From: Syntrophus sp. (in: bacteria)
GTDB lineage: Bacteria; Desulfobacterota; Syntrophorhabdia; Syntrophorhabdales; Syntrophorhabdaceae
DNA: 64,000 bases
Reading direction: 5' to 3'
NCBI GenBank assembly: GCA_013824835.1
Contig: PNOM01000002.1
Location: 34,237 to 98,236, forward strand
In this document: piece by piece, positions 17,927 through 26,500 of the stretch
How positions within the stretch are numbered: position 1 is the first letter of the stretch
Layout: each line of letters opens with the position of its first letter
Notes under the pieces: model-generated
Database searches by the model: none
What the model saw: the letters and a program-made list of their open reading frames with translations, nothing else
Told to the model about the DNA's origin: nothing
Translations under genes and position numbers: made by a program

Positions 17927-18050
17927 TACCAATTTGGATTTAAGGATAGAACGAGGCGACAAGGAAGAGGCGACGGAGGCGTACATTTTGTTACGTCGAG
18001 GAGCTGACAACGAAGGCAACAAAGTTATATGAATGAAGGCGAATTGGTAT
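17926..18050 (+). repeat. 125-bp miniature inverted-repeat element behind ftsZ
   Basis: The element is bounded by perfect 9-base terminal inverted repeats, ATACCAATT (17926-17934) and AATTGGTAT (18042-18050). The interior is purine-rich with repeated GGCGAC units and a central small hairpin (CGTA, then about eight bases, then TACG, near 17974-17989). It has no coding content. Its first two bases are part of the ftsZ TAA. It has the format of a non-autonomous MITE or REP-like element, and a transcript across it could fold and act as a 3' end structure. Confidence 0.65.
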
Positions 18051-18094
18051 AGGCATGTGAGGTTCGTAAGGAGGACCTGCGGAAGGGCGCGCTC

Positions 18095-19684
18095 ATGCGG
18101 GGTCCGTTAAAGCCGTTACCCCGGGAGCGGGGTGCTATAGTAAAGAAATGGCGCGACAAGATTCCCGTATGCATTGTCTATCCCAATGCATACTATATCG
18201 GGATGTCAAACCTCGCCGTTCATATCCTCTACAGGATGCTGAACGCCATACCCGATGTAGTGTGTGAGAGGTGTTTTTTCGGAGAGGACGGTAAGGTTCT
18301 CTCCATGGAAAGCGGGAGACCCCTTTCCGCTTTTGAGGTCGTTTTCATCACCGTTTCTTTTGAACTTGACTACATCAACATACCCCGTATCCTGAATCGT
18401 GCTTCAATACCCCTTTTTGCCCAGGAAAGAGGCGAGGGGGTGCCGGTCATCGCAGCAGGGGGTATCTGCCTCATGGCAAACCCCGAACCCCTGCACCTTT
18501 TCATCGATCTCTTTCTCCTCGGTGATATTGAGGCCATTATTACGGATTTTATGGATACCTACAGAAGGCTTCGGGGCTGCCCGAGGGATGAGGTCATTAA
18601 TGGACTGAGCACCTTCGATTTTGCCTATAACCCTGAGAAGCTCTCGGTCTCCTACAGGGAAGACGGGGTTATTGATTCCTTTACCCCCCCTCAATTTTCC
18701 GTAAATATCAAAAGATACAAGGGAAAAACCCTCGGTTCCTCGGCAGTTATCTCAGATGGCACTGAGTTCTCCAATATGTTTCTTATTGAGGGCACCCGGG
18801 GCTGTCCTTCCCGATGTCCCTTCTGCCTCCTCGGGAACAGTTATGCCTTTGTCCACGACGATATCACATCCCTTGACACCGATGAGGAGCATATAGGACT
18901 TATCGGGGGAGGGGTTTCCTTCCATCCTCATCTCGTTGAGCTTTTGACAGGTCTTAAAGTGAAAGGGAAGACCCCCCACCTTCCCTCCCTTAGAATAGAT
19001 GAAGTTCCTCTTTCCGTTATAGAGTTGATGAAGGATGATATAAAAACCCTCACCTTCGGTGTTGAAGCAGGAACAGAGAGGCTCCGCAGATTTATCGGCA
19101 AACCCTTGTCAGACCGGGCTATTCTTGAGACAATAGAGGCCATTCTTGCCATAAAACCTTTTAACCTGAAGCTCTATTTCATGGTCGGTCTCTATGGAGA
19201 GACTATGGAGGACATAGACGCTATTGTCGACCTCGTAAAACATCTGAAACATATCATGCTTAAAAAGGGGGCAAAGAGGGGCGTTCTCGGGACCATCACC
19301 GTTCACGCAAGTCCTTTTGTACCCAAACCCTCTACCCCCTTCCAGTGGCTCCCCATGGAAGAGACGGCCTCCCTGAAGAACAAGCTCACAAGGCTGAAGA
19401 AGGCCTTTGGAAAGGTGGATAATACCTTCTTTACCCATGAATCAATAAAATACAGCCTTCTCCAGGGTATCCTCGCAATGGGAGACCGGAGGATCACTGA
19501 GGCAATCCTCAGGCTCTCATCCGGGGAAAACCTCACCAAGGTGATGCGGGAAAGCCCAGTCAACCTCAATTTCTACATCCTGAGGGAAAAGGCGGGGGAT
19601 GAGCTCCTCCCATGGGACTTCATCAAGGGACGAACGGGGAAGGAGAAGCTCTACCGGCGTCTCGAATCTGCACTGGGCGTTTAA
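18095..19684 (+). CDS. B12-binding-type radical SAM protein
   Basis: A 529-residue protein whose central domain carries the radical SAM cluster motif CPSRCPFC (C-x3-C-x2-C, about residues 237-244) inside GTRGCPSRCPFCLLGNSY, followed by the GGGVSFHP and FGVEAGTERLRR segments typical of the TIM-barrel. The N-terminal about 170 residues look like a cobalamin-binding-type fold (IVYPNAYYIGMSNLAVHIL; SFELDYINIPRIL). These proteins use a 4Fe-4S cluster and SAM for radical chemistry, often methylation; the substrate here is unknown. The ATG at 18095 has GGAAGGG about seven bases upstream. Not part of the dcw cluster functionally as far as can be seen. Confidence 0.85.
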   Translation: MRGPLKPLPRERGAIVKKWRDKIPVCIVYPNAYYIGMSNLAVHILYRMLNAIPDVVCERCFFGEDGKVLSMESGRPLSAFEVVFITVSFELDYINIPRILNRASIPLFAQERGEGVPVIAAGGICLMANPEPLHLFIDLFLLGDIEAIITDFMDTYRRLRGCPRDEVINGLSTFDFAYNPEKLSVSYREDGVIDSFTPPQFSVNIKRYKGKTLGSSAVISDGTEFSNMFLIEGTRGCPSRCPFCLLGNSYAFVHDDITSLDTDEEHIGLIGGGVSFHPHLVELLTGLKVKGKTPHLPSLRIDEVPLSVIELMKDDIKTLTFGVEAGTERLRRFIGKPLSDRAILETIEAILAIKPFNLKLYFMVGLYGETMEDIDAIVDLVKHLKHIMLKKGAKRGVLGTITVHASPFVPKPSTPFQWLPMEETASLKNKLTRLKKAFGKVDNTFFTHESIKYSLLQGILAMGDRRITEAILRLSSGENLTKVMRESPVNLNFYILREKAGDELLPWDFIKGRTGKEKLYRRLESALGV

Positions 19685-19718
19685 TCGTCTCCATTCCGGC
19701 AATCCGCCAGAATTCTCT

Positions 19719-19747
19719 TTGCCCCCTTATCCAAACTATGGTATAAC
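19719..19747 (+). promoter_or_regulatory. Promoter of the nitroreductase gene, leaderless arrangement
   Basis: TTGCCC (19719-19724) and TATAAC (19742-19747) with a 17-base spacer. The -10 box ends only six bases before the ATG at 19754, and there is no ribosome site, so transcription would start at or next to the start codon. Confidence 0.5.
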
Positions 19748-19753
19748 AGATTC

Positions 19754-20323
19754 ATGATATATGACGTGATAAAGAAAAGCAGAAGTTACCGGCGCTTCTA
19801 TCAGGATAAGGCAATAACCCTTGATCAGCTCAAGGCTCTCGTTGAGCTCGCACGGCTTTCCCCTTCATCAGGGAACCTTCAGCCCCTCAAGTATCTGATC
19901 TCCTGTGCGCCGGAACAGAATGCAATGATCTTCCCCTTCATCACATGGGCCAGCTATCTGAAGGACTGGGACGGACCCCGGGAAGGTGAAAGACCAACTG
20001 CCTATATTATGATCCTCGGAGACAAGGAGATCACAGAAAACTTCGGCTGCAACCACGGCATTGTTGCCCAGAGCATCATGATCGGTGCAGCGGAAATGGG
20101 TCTCGGGGGATGCATCATCGGCACTGTTCAGAGAGAAAGGCTCCGCGCCCTCTTCCGGCTGCCGGGCAGATACGAGGTCCTCCTCGTCATTGCCCTTGGC
20201 GCTCCTAAAGAAACAGTGGTTTTAGAAGAGATGAAGGATGGGGATGTACGTTACTGGCGTGATGCAGAGGAGGTACATCATGTACCAAAGCGCCTCCTGG
20301 ACGATATTATCCTCGACTTTTAA
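19754..20323 (+). CDS. Nitroreductase-family flavoprotein
   Basis: A 189-residue FMN-dependent oxidoreductase of the nitroreductase family. It begins with the conserved SRSYRRF segment, followed by LARLSPSSGNLQPLKYL (FMN contacts) and EMGLGGCIIGTVQRERL near 115-130, and ends with IALGAPKE. The native substrate cannot be told from sequence. It stands alone after the radical SAM gene and has its own promoter; the start shown is the first ATG after the -10 box. Confidence 0.88.
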   Translation: MIYDVIKKSRSYRRFYQDKAITLDQLKALVELARLSPSSGNLQPLKYLISCAPEQNAMIFPFITWASYLKDWDGPREGERPTAYIMILGDKEITENFGCNHGIVAQSIMIGAAEMGLGGCIIGTVQRERLRALFRLPGRYEVLLVIALGAPKETVVLEEMKDGDVRYWRDAEEVHHVPKRLLDDIILDF

Positions 20324-20359
20324 CCTTTCTTACATACCTGATATCAATAAAAAACGATA

Positions 20360-20587
20360 TTATGCCTTGGGCCGGTCCTCTTTCTTTGTTCCCGAGCCCT
20401 TTTTCATAATTACATACATCACGATGGCCCCTGTCACAACGCCGCAGAGGGTTGAGAGAAAGATCGCTATGGCAACGGATGCCTGAAATTTCCAGAATAA
20501 GAAGGTGATTGCCATTGGTGTCGCATTCTGGATGGAAAAGATGGTGACCAGGGAAATAATAATAACTGCGAGAATAAGTGTGTTCAT
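20360..20587 (-). CDS. LapA-family small membrane protein (DUF1049)
   Basis: A 75-residue protein with two membrane spans (about 3-20 and 38-60) separated by the conserved SIQNATPMAITFLFWKF segment characteristic of LapA/DUF1049 proteins, which act with LapB in lipopolysaccharide assembly in Enterobacteria. The tail is basic. A GGGAGG ribosome site precedes the ATG. No LapB-like gene is adjacent. Confidence 0.8.
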   Translation of the reverse strand: MNTLILAVIIISLVTIFSIQNATPMAITFLFWKFQASVAIAIFLSTLCGVVTGAIVMYVIMKKGSGTKKEDRPKA

Positions 20588-20685
20588 TCTATCCTCCCTC
20601 TTCGGTTTTTTTCTGTCCCTTCAACAGCTTTATGGGGGACACTCTTGGCATCTATCAAAGGGGCTTGCGTCGCTCCCTCCTCAAC

Positions 20686-20740
20686 TTCATGTTCAAGGTT
20701 CGGGGTTCAACGTTGAACATAGAACATTGAACGTAGAACG
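20686..20740. repeat. Dispersed GTTCAACGTTGAAC-type repeat downstream of smc
   Basis: The segment contains TTCAACGTTGAA (palindromic) flanked by degenerate GTTCAAGGTTC and GAACATAGAACATTGAAC arms, so the whole unit can fold on itself. It lies in the 168-base gap between smc (3' end) and lapA (start). A larger relative of the same repeat is found inside the rluD-type gene at 39037-39187. The rest of the gap shows nothing recognisable. Confidence 0.7.
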
Positions 20741-20755
20741 GGATTCCTTGCCCCC

Positions 20756-23700
20756 CTACAGCCTCACTGCTATGGTTTTGGAGATACCCTCCTCTTCCAT
20801 GGTCACGCCGTAGATGGTGTTGGAAGACTCCATGGTGATCCTGTTGTGGGTGACAAAGACGATCTGGGTCTTCCTGCTCATATCTGAGATAATCTCCATA
20901 AGGGAGAAGAGGTTTGCATCATCGAGGGGCGCGTCGATCTCGTCCATGAGCACAAAGGGGCTCGGCTTTGTGTCAATGAGGGCAAGGAGAAAGGAGAGGC
21001 AGATGAGGGCCTTTTCCCCTCCGGAGAGCTGCTCCATCCGGGCCACCTTTTTTCCCGGGGGCTGAACAAACATGTCGATACCCATGGTCTCCTGATTAAA
21101 GACAAGGTATCCCTTGCCCCCCTTGAAGAGCATTTCCGTAAACCTCATGAATGCCTTGTTGACGGTTTCAAAGGTCTCGAGGAATATCTCCTTTGTAACA
21201 TTCTCTATCTTTGCGATAGTCTTCCTGAGGGAATCAGCGGCGTTTTTCAGATCCTCTTTCTGCTGTTCAAGGAAGGTCACCCTTTCCTTCAGCTCCGCAT
21301 ACTCCTTTTCAGCCCGGAAATTGACCTCTCCCACCGATGAAATCGCCTGGGTGATCCGTTCCCTCTCTCCATCAAAGTCTTTGGCAGCAGGCACAGCAAT
21401 GGCCGCAGGGTCTTCTATGGCGTAGATGGTCACAAGGCGCTCCTTGATGGTATCCTGCTTTTCCAGAAGCACCACCAGTTCTTTCTCTACGCCCTCCCGC
21501 CTGCTCCGTATCCGATCCTGCTCCTTCTGGAGACCCTCCCCCTTCTCCTGAAGGGCATGGCGTTCCATGTGGATGTTCCCTGAAGAGATCTTTAATGCCT
21601 CGTATCGCTCTATCTGTCTTTCGCAGGCCTTTTTTAGCTCGTCATAGCTCTGTTCGAGGGCAGCCTGTTTTGTTGCCCTGAGGGTACGCTCCTTCTCTAT
21701 CTCCCCCCTCTTCTCCAGGGCCTGCCTTGCATCTTCGCCCAGGGCCCCTGCAAGGGCGGTCTTCCTTTCCATGTCTTCATGGAGGGTTACAATAAGGTTC
21801 TTCTTTCTCTCAATGACGAGGGTTGCCTGGTGCCACTTTGCAAGGGTTTCATCGTGGACCTTTTTTACAGACTCCACCTGTTCCTTGAGTGCAGTCATCC
21901 TTGCCTCAATTGTTTCCTTCTCCTTTTCTTGAATGACCTTCTCTGCGAGGAGGGCAGCGATCTCAGTATCCTCTATATGTTCAAAAAGCTCCGCCTTTGT
22001 TTCCAGCTCATAGAGCCTCTCCCGTATAGTCCGGAGCTCGGTTTCTACGGCAATCGCCTCTCGGTCAAGGCCGATGATCCTCTTTCCCTTTCCCTCTTTC
22101 CTGCCTTTCAGGTCCCTCAAGAGGCTTTCACTTTTGAAATACTGTGCCTCTGTCTCTTTAAGGGCAGCGGTCTCTTCCTCGAGGGTAGCGGCAATCTCGC
22201 GGAGCTCCTTTTCCGCCTTGACCCGCTCCCGGTAACTCTTCAGGTCAACCCTCTTCCCTTCCTTTTCCCTTAAGACAAAACCTCTGGAATCAATACACAC
22301 GGAATCATTGATAAATACCCCTTCTTCCCCCTGTCCTATACGTAAAAGGGCATCTTCTATGGTGGAAATCCACTTTACTTCCATGGCAACATCGTCATGA
22401 CCATTGGGTCTGAACATACCCTTCTCAGGGAAAAAGATATAATTCCCCTCATGGGCCTTTATGGTGTCCGCAACAACGGTCATATCCTTTTCGTGGAGTA
22501 CATAGTACTCCATCTCCTTGAAGAAGAACCGTTCTACCGCCTTTTCAGCCTCCTCTGCAACCCGCACGATGTCGATGAGCTTCTTTCTGTTCAGGGGATT
22601 TGCCTCCCCTACACCCTGGAGGCTCCGCATCTGCTTTACAAACTCTTCCTTACCCTTTTTTGCACCCCGGAGTTGCCCAATACTGCTCCTTTTCTCCTGG
22701 ACTGTCCTGGAAAGGACCTCTTTTTCTTTTTGGGCCGTCTGCTCTTCGAGGGCAATCTGCGCCTCATCCGCCCGCTCCTTCTTAAGTACCTCTTTAAAAG
22801 TACCGTGTTTATCTTCAAGACCAACAAGCTTTTCCTGAAGCCTTTCCTGTTCCGCCCGCCGTCTTTCCGCTCTTTTCTGCTGTTCCCCTTTGATCCTCTC
22901 TATCTCTGCAAGGCGGTTTTTTATCTCTGTAAGCCTGCTCATTGAGACAAAGAGGGTAACCCTTTCCTCTTCGACCCCAGCCCCATGGGCCTCAATCTCC
23001 CCCTTCACCCCTGCGAGGAGCGCCTTTATACGGGCATCTTCCGTCTCTTCCCTCGCGAGGAGGATCGTCTCCTCGTGCCTCCTTGATTCAAGGTCTTTTA
23101 CCTCTTCCCGGGCCTGCAAGGCCCTCCTCTCCAGGTCCTCCTGCTGTTTCATGAGAGAAAGGAACTCTTTCTCAAGCCGTGCCCCCTCTTCCTCCAGATA
23201 CTCTATTTCAAGGAGCCTGCTCTCCATGTCCTTCTCTTGTCCCTTTATGTCAACCTCGATCTGCCTTGTTGCCGTATCAATGAGGCTGAATTCCTTCTCC
23301 TTTGTTTCCTTCTCCTCCCGGAGCCTCTGCCGTTCCTCCTCCTTTAACGCCATCTCTTGCTCAAGATCTGCTGCCCGTTCCCTGACCTTTACAATCCTCT
23401 TCAGGAGTCGTGAATGGCCGTCCAGGAGGATCCATTTATCCACCTCGCTCAATTGGTCGGCAAGTACCTTGTGTTCCTTCCACCGCTGCCATTCCTGCTC
23501 GGTCTTTTCAAAGGACTTAATGACCTCCCGGTAAATATCCTCTATTCTCTCCAGATTCGTGCGTACTTCTTCCAGCCTGCCCGTGGCCTCTCTCTTCTTC
23601 TCTTCGAATCGCGTAACCCCGCTCGTCTCCTCTATGACGACCTTTCTCTCCTGGGATTTCATCTGGATAAAATACTCAATCTTTCCCTGCTCGATGATGG

Positions 23701-24097
23701 CATAGGAATTCATCCCGATGCCTGTTCCCATAAGATTGTCCTGTATGTCCTTGAGGCGCACCGATTTCCCGTTTAGAATATAATCGTTTGAGCCGTCCCG
23801 GTAGATGCGCCTCTTTATTGCAGTTTCTACCCCGTTTCCGTCAAGGAATTGAATAGCAACCTCAGCGATATTCACAGGCCGTTTACCGTTGCTCCCGTGG
23901 AATATCACGTCCCCCATGTCCTTTACCCGTAAGGATTTGGTGCCCCTCTCACCGAGGGCCCAGATAATCGCGTCAACGACGTTGCTCTTGCCGCACCCGT
24001 TGGGCCCCACAATGGACGTAACGCCCTCGTCGAACTGGAACACCGTTCGATTGAGAAAGGATTTGAATCCGAAGATTTCGAGCTTTGAGAGCTTCAT
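20756..24097 (-). CDS. smc: Chromosome segregation ATPase Smc
   Basis: A 1113-residue SMC protein, the condensin core that organises and segregates chromosomes with ScpA and ScpB. N-terminal Walker A GPNGCGKSNVVDAI (about 32-45), two very long Glu/Lys/Arg-rich coiled coils (about 170-480 and 650-940), a hinge between them (about 490-640) and the C-terminal ABC signature QLSGGEKALICLS with Walker B FVLMDEIDAPLDD. Slightly short of the usual 1150-1190. The ATG directly follows the gltX TAA, so the two genes form an operon. Long open frames on the opposite strand here are shadows of the skewed coiled-coil codons. Confidence 0.97.
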   Translation of the reverse strand: MKLSKLEIFGFKSFLNRTVFQFDEGVTSIVGPNGCGKSNVVDAIIWALGERGTKSLRVKDMGDVIFHGSNGKRPVNIAEVAIQFLDGNGVETAIKRRIYRDGSNDYILNGKSVRLKDIQDNLMGTGIGMNSYAIIEQGKIEYFIQMKSQERKVVIEETSGVTRFEEKKREATGRLEEVRTNLERIEDIYREVIKSFEKTEQEWQRWKEHKVLADQLSEVDKWILLDGHSRLLKRIVKVRERAADLEQEMALKEEERQRLREEKETKEKEFSLIDTATRQIEVDIKGQEKDMESRLLEIEYLEEEGARLEKEFLSLMKQQEDLERRALQAREEVKDLESRRHEETILLAREETEDARIKALLAGVKGEIEAHGAGVEEERVTLFVSMSRLTEIKNRLAEIERIKGEQQKRAERRRAEQERLQEKLVGLEDKHGTFKEVLKKERADEAQIALEEQTAQKEKEVLSRTVQEKRSSIGQLRGAKKGKEEFVKQMRSLQGVGEANPLNRKKLIDIVRVAEEAEKAVERFFFKEMEYYVLHEKDMTVVADTIKAHEGNYIFFPEKGMFRPNGHDDVAMEVKWISTIEDALLRIGQGEEGVFINDSVCIDSRGFVLREKEGKRVDLKSYRERVKAEKELREIAATLEEETAALKETEAQYFKSESLLRDLKGRKEGKGKRIIGLDREAIAVETELRTIRERLYELETKAELFEHIEDTEIAALLAEKVIQEKEKETIEARMTALKEQVESVKKVHDETLAKWHQATLVIERKKNLIVTLHEDMERKTALAGALGEDARQALEKRGEIEKERTLRATKQAALEQSYDELKKACERQIERYEALKISSGNIHMERHALQEKGEGLQKEQDRIRSRREGVEKELVVLLEKQDTIKERLVTIYAIEDPAAIAVPAAKDFDGERERITQAISSVGEVNFRAEKEYAELKERVTFLEQQKEDLKNAADSLRKTIAKIENVTKEIFLETFETVNKAFMRFTEMLFKGGKGYLVFNQETMGIDMFVQPPGKKVARMEQLSGGEKALICLSFLLALIDTKPSPFVLMDEIDAPLDDANLFSLMEIISDMSRKTQIVFVTHNRITMESSNTIYGVTMEEEGISKTIAVRL

Positions 24098-25495
24098 TTA
24101 GTTAATCGATTCGATTGCCCTTTTCAGGCGTTTTTCCACCTGTTCCCTTCCGAGGATGGTGATCACCTCAAAGATGCCGGGACTCACGGTCCTCCCTGTA
24201 AGGGCAACCCTGACAGGCTGGGCTACTGCCACAAGCTTTTTCTGGATCTCCTCAGTAATCTGCTCTACAAGGGCCTTCTGCTCCTCCTCATCAAGGGAGG
24301 GCAATGCCTTGAACCCTGCAAGAAAACGTTCGAGCACAGGCTTTGTATCAGGGGTCAGAAATTTTGTCCGTGCCGCTTCCTCATAGGGAACCTCATCGCC
24401 AAAAAAGAAAGCGGCCATCCGGGCCATTTCGAGAAGCGTCTTTGCCCTCTCCTTCAATATTGCCACAATAGGTATCAATTTGTCGATGGCCAGTGTACCG
24501 TGCCCCATCTCCTGAAGAAAAGGGGCCAGCCTCTCAGCAACGATCGATTCAGGGAGGGTCTTCATGTAATGGCCATTGAGCCAGGTAAGCTTGTCTATAT
24601 CAAAGATCGCGGGTGATTTCCCCACATTTGCCAGATCAAAATGGTCTATCAACTCTTCCCGTGAGAAGACCTCCTGGTCTCCATGAGCCCAGCCGAGCCT
24701 CGCAAGGTAGTTCATGAATGCCTCGGGGTGAAACCCGTCATTCTTGTATTCAATGAGGGATGTTGCCCCGTGCCTCTTGCTCAGACGGGCCTTGTCCTTA
24801 CCATGAATAAGGGGGACATGGGCAAAGAGGGGCATGGGATACCCGAGGGCTTCATAGATCACGATCTGCCGGGGGGTATTATTAATATGATCATCGCCCC
24901 TTATAATGTGGGTAATGCCCATAAGGGCGTCGTCGATTACAACGGTGAAATTGTAAGTCGGGGTAGTATCGCTCCTCAGGATCACAAGATCATCAAGCTC
25001 TTCACATTGGAAGGTGATCCTGCCCCGTACCATATCGTCAAAGGCAACGGCCCCGGAAATAGGTGTTTTAAAGCGTATCACAAAGGGCCTGCCGTCCCTG
25101 TCTGCCGCGGGGATTGCATTTCTGCATGTCCTGTCATAGGCAGGCTTCCTTCCTTCCTTGACTGCAATGCCCCTCTTTTCTTCCAGGGTTTCTGCTGAGC
25201 AGTAACATTTATAGGCATGGCCTGTCTCAAGGAGTCTGAAGGCATGTTCCCGGTATATATCCATCCGGTCCGCCTGAAAAAAAGGACCTTCATCCCAATC
25301 TATACCAAGCCACTCAAGGCCGTCGAGAATGGCCTTTGTATACTCGTCCTTTGATCTTTCCACATCCGTATCTTCTATCCTCAGCACAAAAACGCCCTTC
25401 ATGTGTCGCGCATAGAGCCAGTTAAAGAGAGCGGTTCTCGCTCCACCGATATGAAGATTCCCTGTAGGGCTTGGCGCAAATCTTGTTTTTATCAT
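24098..25495 (-). CDS. gltX: Glutamyl-tRNA synthetase
   Basis: A 465-residue class I aminoacyl-tRNA synthetase. It has the HIGH-type signature in FAPSPTGNLHIGGARTAL (about 5-22) and the KMSKS-type loop KARLSKRHGATSL (about 236-248), a discriminating-type length and the usual C-terminal anticodon-binding helices. It charges tRNA-Glu for translation and tetrapyrrole synthesis. GGAGGG precedes the ATG; the promoter contains an unusual perfect inverted repeat. It is the first gene of a gltX-smc pair. Confidence 0.97.
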   Translation of the reverse strand: MIKTRFAPSPTGNLHIGGARTALFNWLYARHMKGVFVLRIEDTDVERSKDEYTKAILDGLEWLGIDWDEGPFFQADRMDIYREHAFRLLETGHAYKCYCSAETLEEKRGIAVKEGRKPAYDRTCRNAIPAADRDGRPFVIRFKTPISGAVAFDDMVRGRITFQCEELDDLVILRSDTTPTYNFTVVIDDALMGITHIIRGDDHINNTPRQIVIYEALGYPMPLFAHVPLIHGKDKARLSKRHGATSLIEYKNDGFHPEAFMNYLARLGWAHGDQEVFSREELIDHFDLANVGKSPAIFDIDKLTWLNGHYMKTLPESIVAERLAPFLQEMGHGTLAIDKLIPIVAILKERAKTLLEMARMAAFFFGDEVPYEEAARTKFLTPDTKPVLERFLAGFKALPSLDEEEQKALVEQITEEIQKKLVAVAQPVRVALTGRTVSPGIFEVITILGREQVEKRLKRAIESIN

Positions 25496-25510
25496 TGTGT
25501 TCCCTCCGAT

Positions 25511-25551
25511 TATACTCTCGTGAGTATAAAGGAAAATGGATGATTTTTCAA
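25511..25551 (-). promoter_or_regulatory. gltX-smc promoter overlapped by a perfect inverted repeat
   Basis: On the reverse strand TTGAAA (25546-25551) and TATACT (25523-25528) are 17 bases apart. The -10 box is one arm of an inverted repeat, TATACTC-4-GAGTATA (25511-25528), which continues to just upstream of the GGAGGG ribosome site. It could be an operator or a 5' stem, although as the arm is also the -10 box an operator reading is more natural. Confidence 0.6.
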
Positions 25552-25587
25552 TGAATTGAATTACTGATTTTTCCTGAGTTTATTCAA

Positions 25588-25621
25588 GCCCTTCCGCGCT
25601 GCCGGCATAACCGGGAAGGGC
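25588..25621. other. Stem-loop behind the TerC-type gene
   Basis: GCCCTTCC (25588-25595) and GGAAGGGC (25614-25621) form an 8-bp stem around a GC-rich loop containing GCCGGC. It lies downstream of the TerC-type gene and upstream of the gltX promoter. There is no following T-run on either side, so a classical intrinsic terminator is doubtful. Confidence 0.4.
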
Positions 25622-25668
25622 ATGGTTTTGCCGTGGGATGAAAAAATGTGATGGCAAATATTAAAGGC

Positions 25669-26427
25669 TTACATGAGATCCCAGTCTTCCACCATAAAGG
25701 GGTTTCTCAAGGGGCTTCTCACCCGTTCTACGGCTGCAACAGGCTCAAGGGGCGCCATGTATTTTACCCAGACCTTGGCTGCCACGACTACCCCGACAGC
25801 AAGCATGGCCTGCACGGAGTATGCGGCAAGGTGTCCGGGGTGATTGAAGGCCCGGACCACGAAGGGGTCGCTTACGACCATCTCTCCTGCTACTTTTCCA
25901 AGGACCGCAGCGCCAAGGACTACAATGACAGGAAACCTGTTCATGAGCCCTATAATCATTTTGCTCGCAAATACCACTATGGGGATGCTTGTGGCAAGAC
26001 CGATAAAGAGAAGGATGAGGTTCCCGTTCGCAGCGCCGGCCACTCCAAGTACATTGTCGAGGCTCATCACAAGATCGGCCATGAGAATGGTAATGATTGC
26101 CTGACGGAGACCGTTGACCTCTTTCCCCTCATCCTCGCCGGATGCACCCATCAGGAGCCTGAATGCGATCCAGAGGATCAGAAAACCACCAAGAAGCTTA
26201 ACAAAGGGCACCTCAAGAAGCTTGGCAGCCACGAAGGTAAGACCTATTCTGAGCACTATTGCTCCTATGGTTCCCAGCAGAATGCCGTTCCGCCTTTGTT
26301 TTGGCGGAAGGGTGCGGACTGCCATGGCAATGACGATTGCATTATCTCCGGAAAGGATAATGTTGATAAAGATGATATTAAGGAGGGCAAAAAGAAAGGG
26401 AACATTAAGCATGTGGGTAAAATCCAT
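25669..26427 (-). CDS. TerC-family integral membrane protein (YjbE type)
   Basis: A 252-residue protein with about seven spans, containing the two family motifs LSGDNAIVIAMAVR (about 26-39) and MADLVMSLDNVLGVAGAA (about 115-132), whose Asp residues lie in the membrane. Members of this family are implicated in manganese or other metal efflux and in metalation of exported proteins. I start at ATG 26427 because MDF matches the family and GGAGG lies upstream; ATG 26445 would add six residues and overlaps that GGAGG. No metal riboswitch is apparent upstream. Confidence 0.88.
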   Translation of the reverse strand: MDFTHMLNVPFLFALLNIIFINIILSGDNAIVIAMAVRTLPPKQRRNGILLGTIGAIVLRIGLTFVAAKLLEVPFVKLLGGFLILWIAFRLLMGASGEDEGKEVNGLRQAIITILMADLVMSLDNVLGVAGAANGNLILLFIGLATSIPIVVFASKMIIGLMNRFPVIVVLGAAVLGKVAGEMVVSDPFVVRAFNHPGHLAAYSVQAMLAVGVVVAAKVWVKYMAPLEPVAAVERVRSPLRNPFMVEDWDLM

Positions 26428-26471
26428 GACTGCAAAAACCTCCATTATGTTGAACTATCTTATCTGATGAA

Positions 26472-26500
26472 AGTATAGACCCTGCAAAAACTGCCGACAA
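26472..26500 (-). promoter_or_regulatory. Promoter of the TerC-type gene
   Basis: TTGTCG (26495-26500) and TATACT (26472-26477) on the reverse strand, 17 bases apart, about 45 bases upstream of the start codon. Confidence 0.5.

Noticed and set aside
21779..23534. Several long open frames opposite smc
   Set aside because: They mirror the Glu/Lys-rich coiled-coil codons of Smc, giving Leu/Phe/Ser-rich nonsense; no start sites or homology.
25648..26478. 276-codon open frame on the plus strand opposite the TerC-type gene
   Set aside because: His/Lys/Cys-rich composition without any motif; it is the complement of a clear membrane-protein gene with family motifs.
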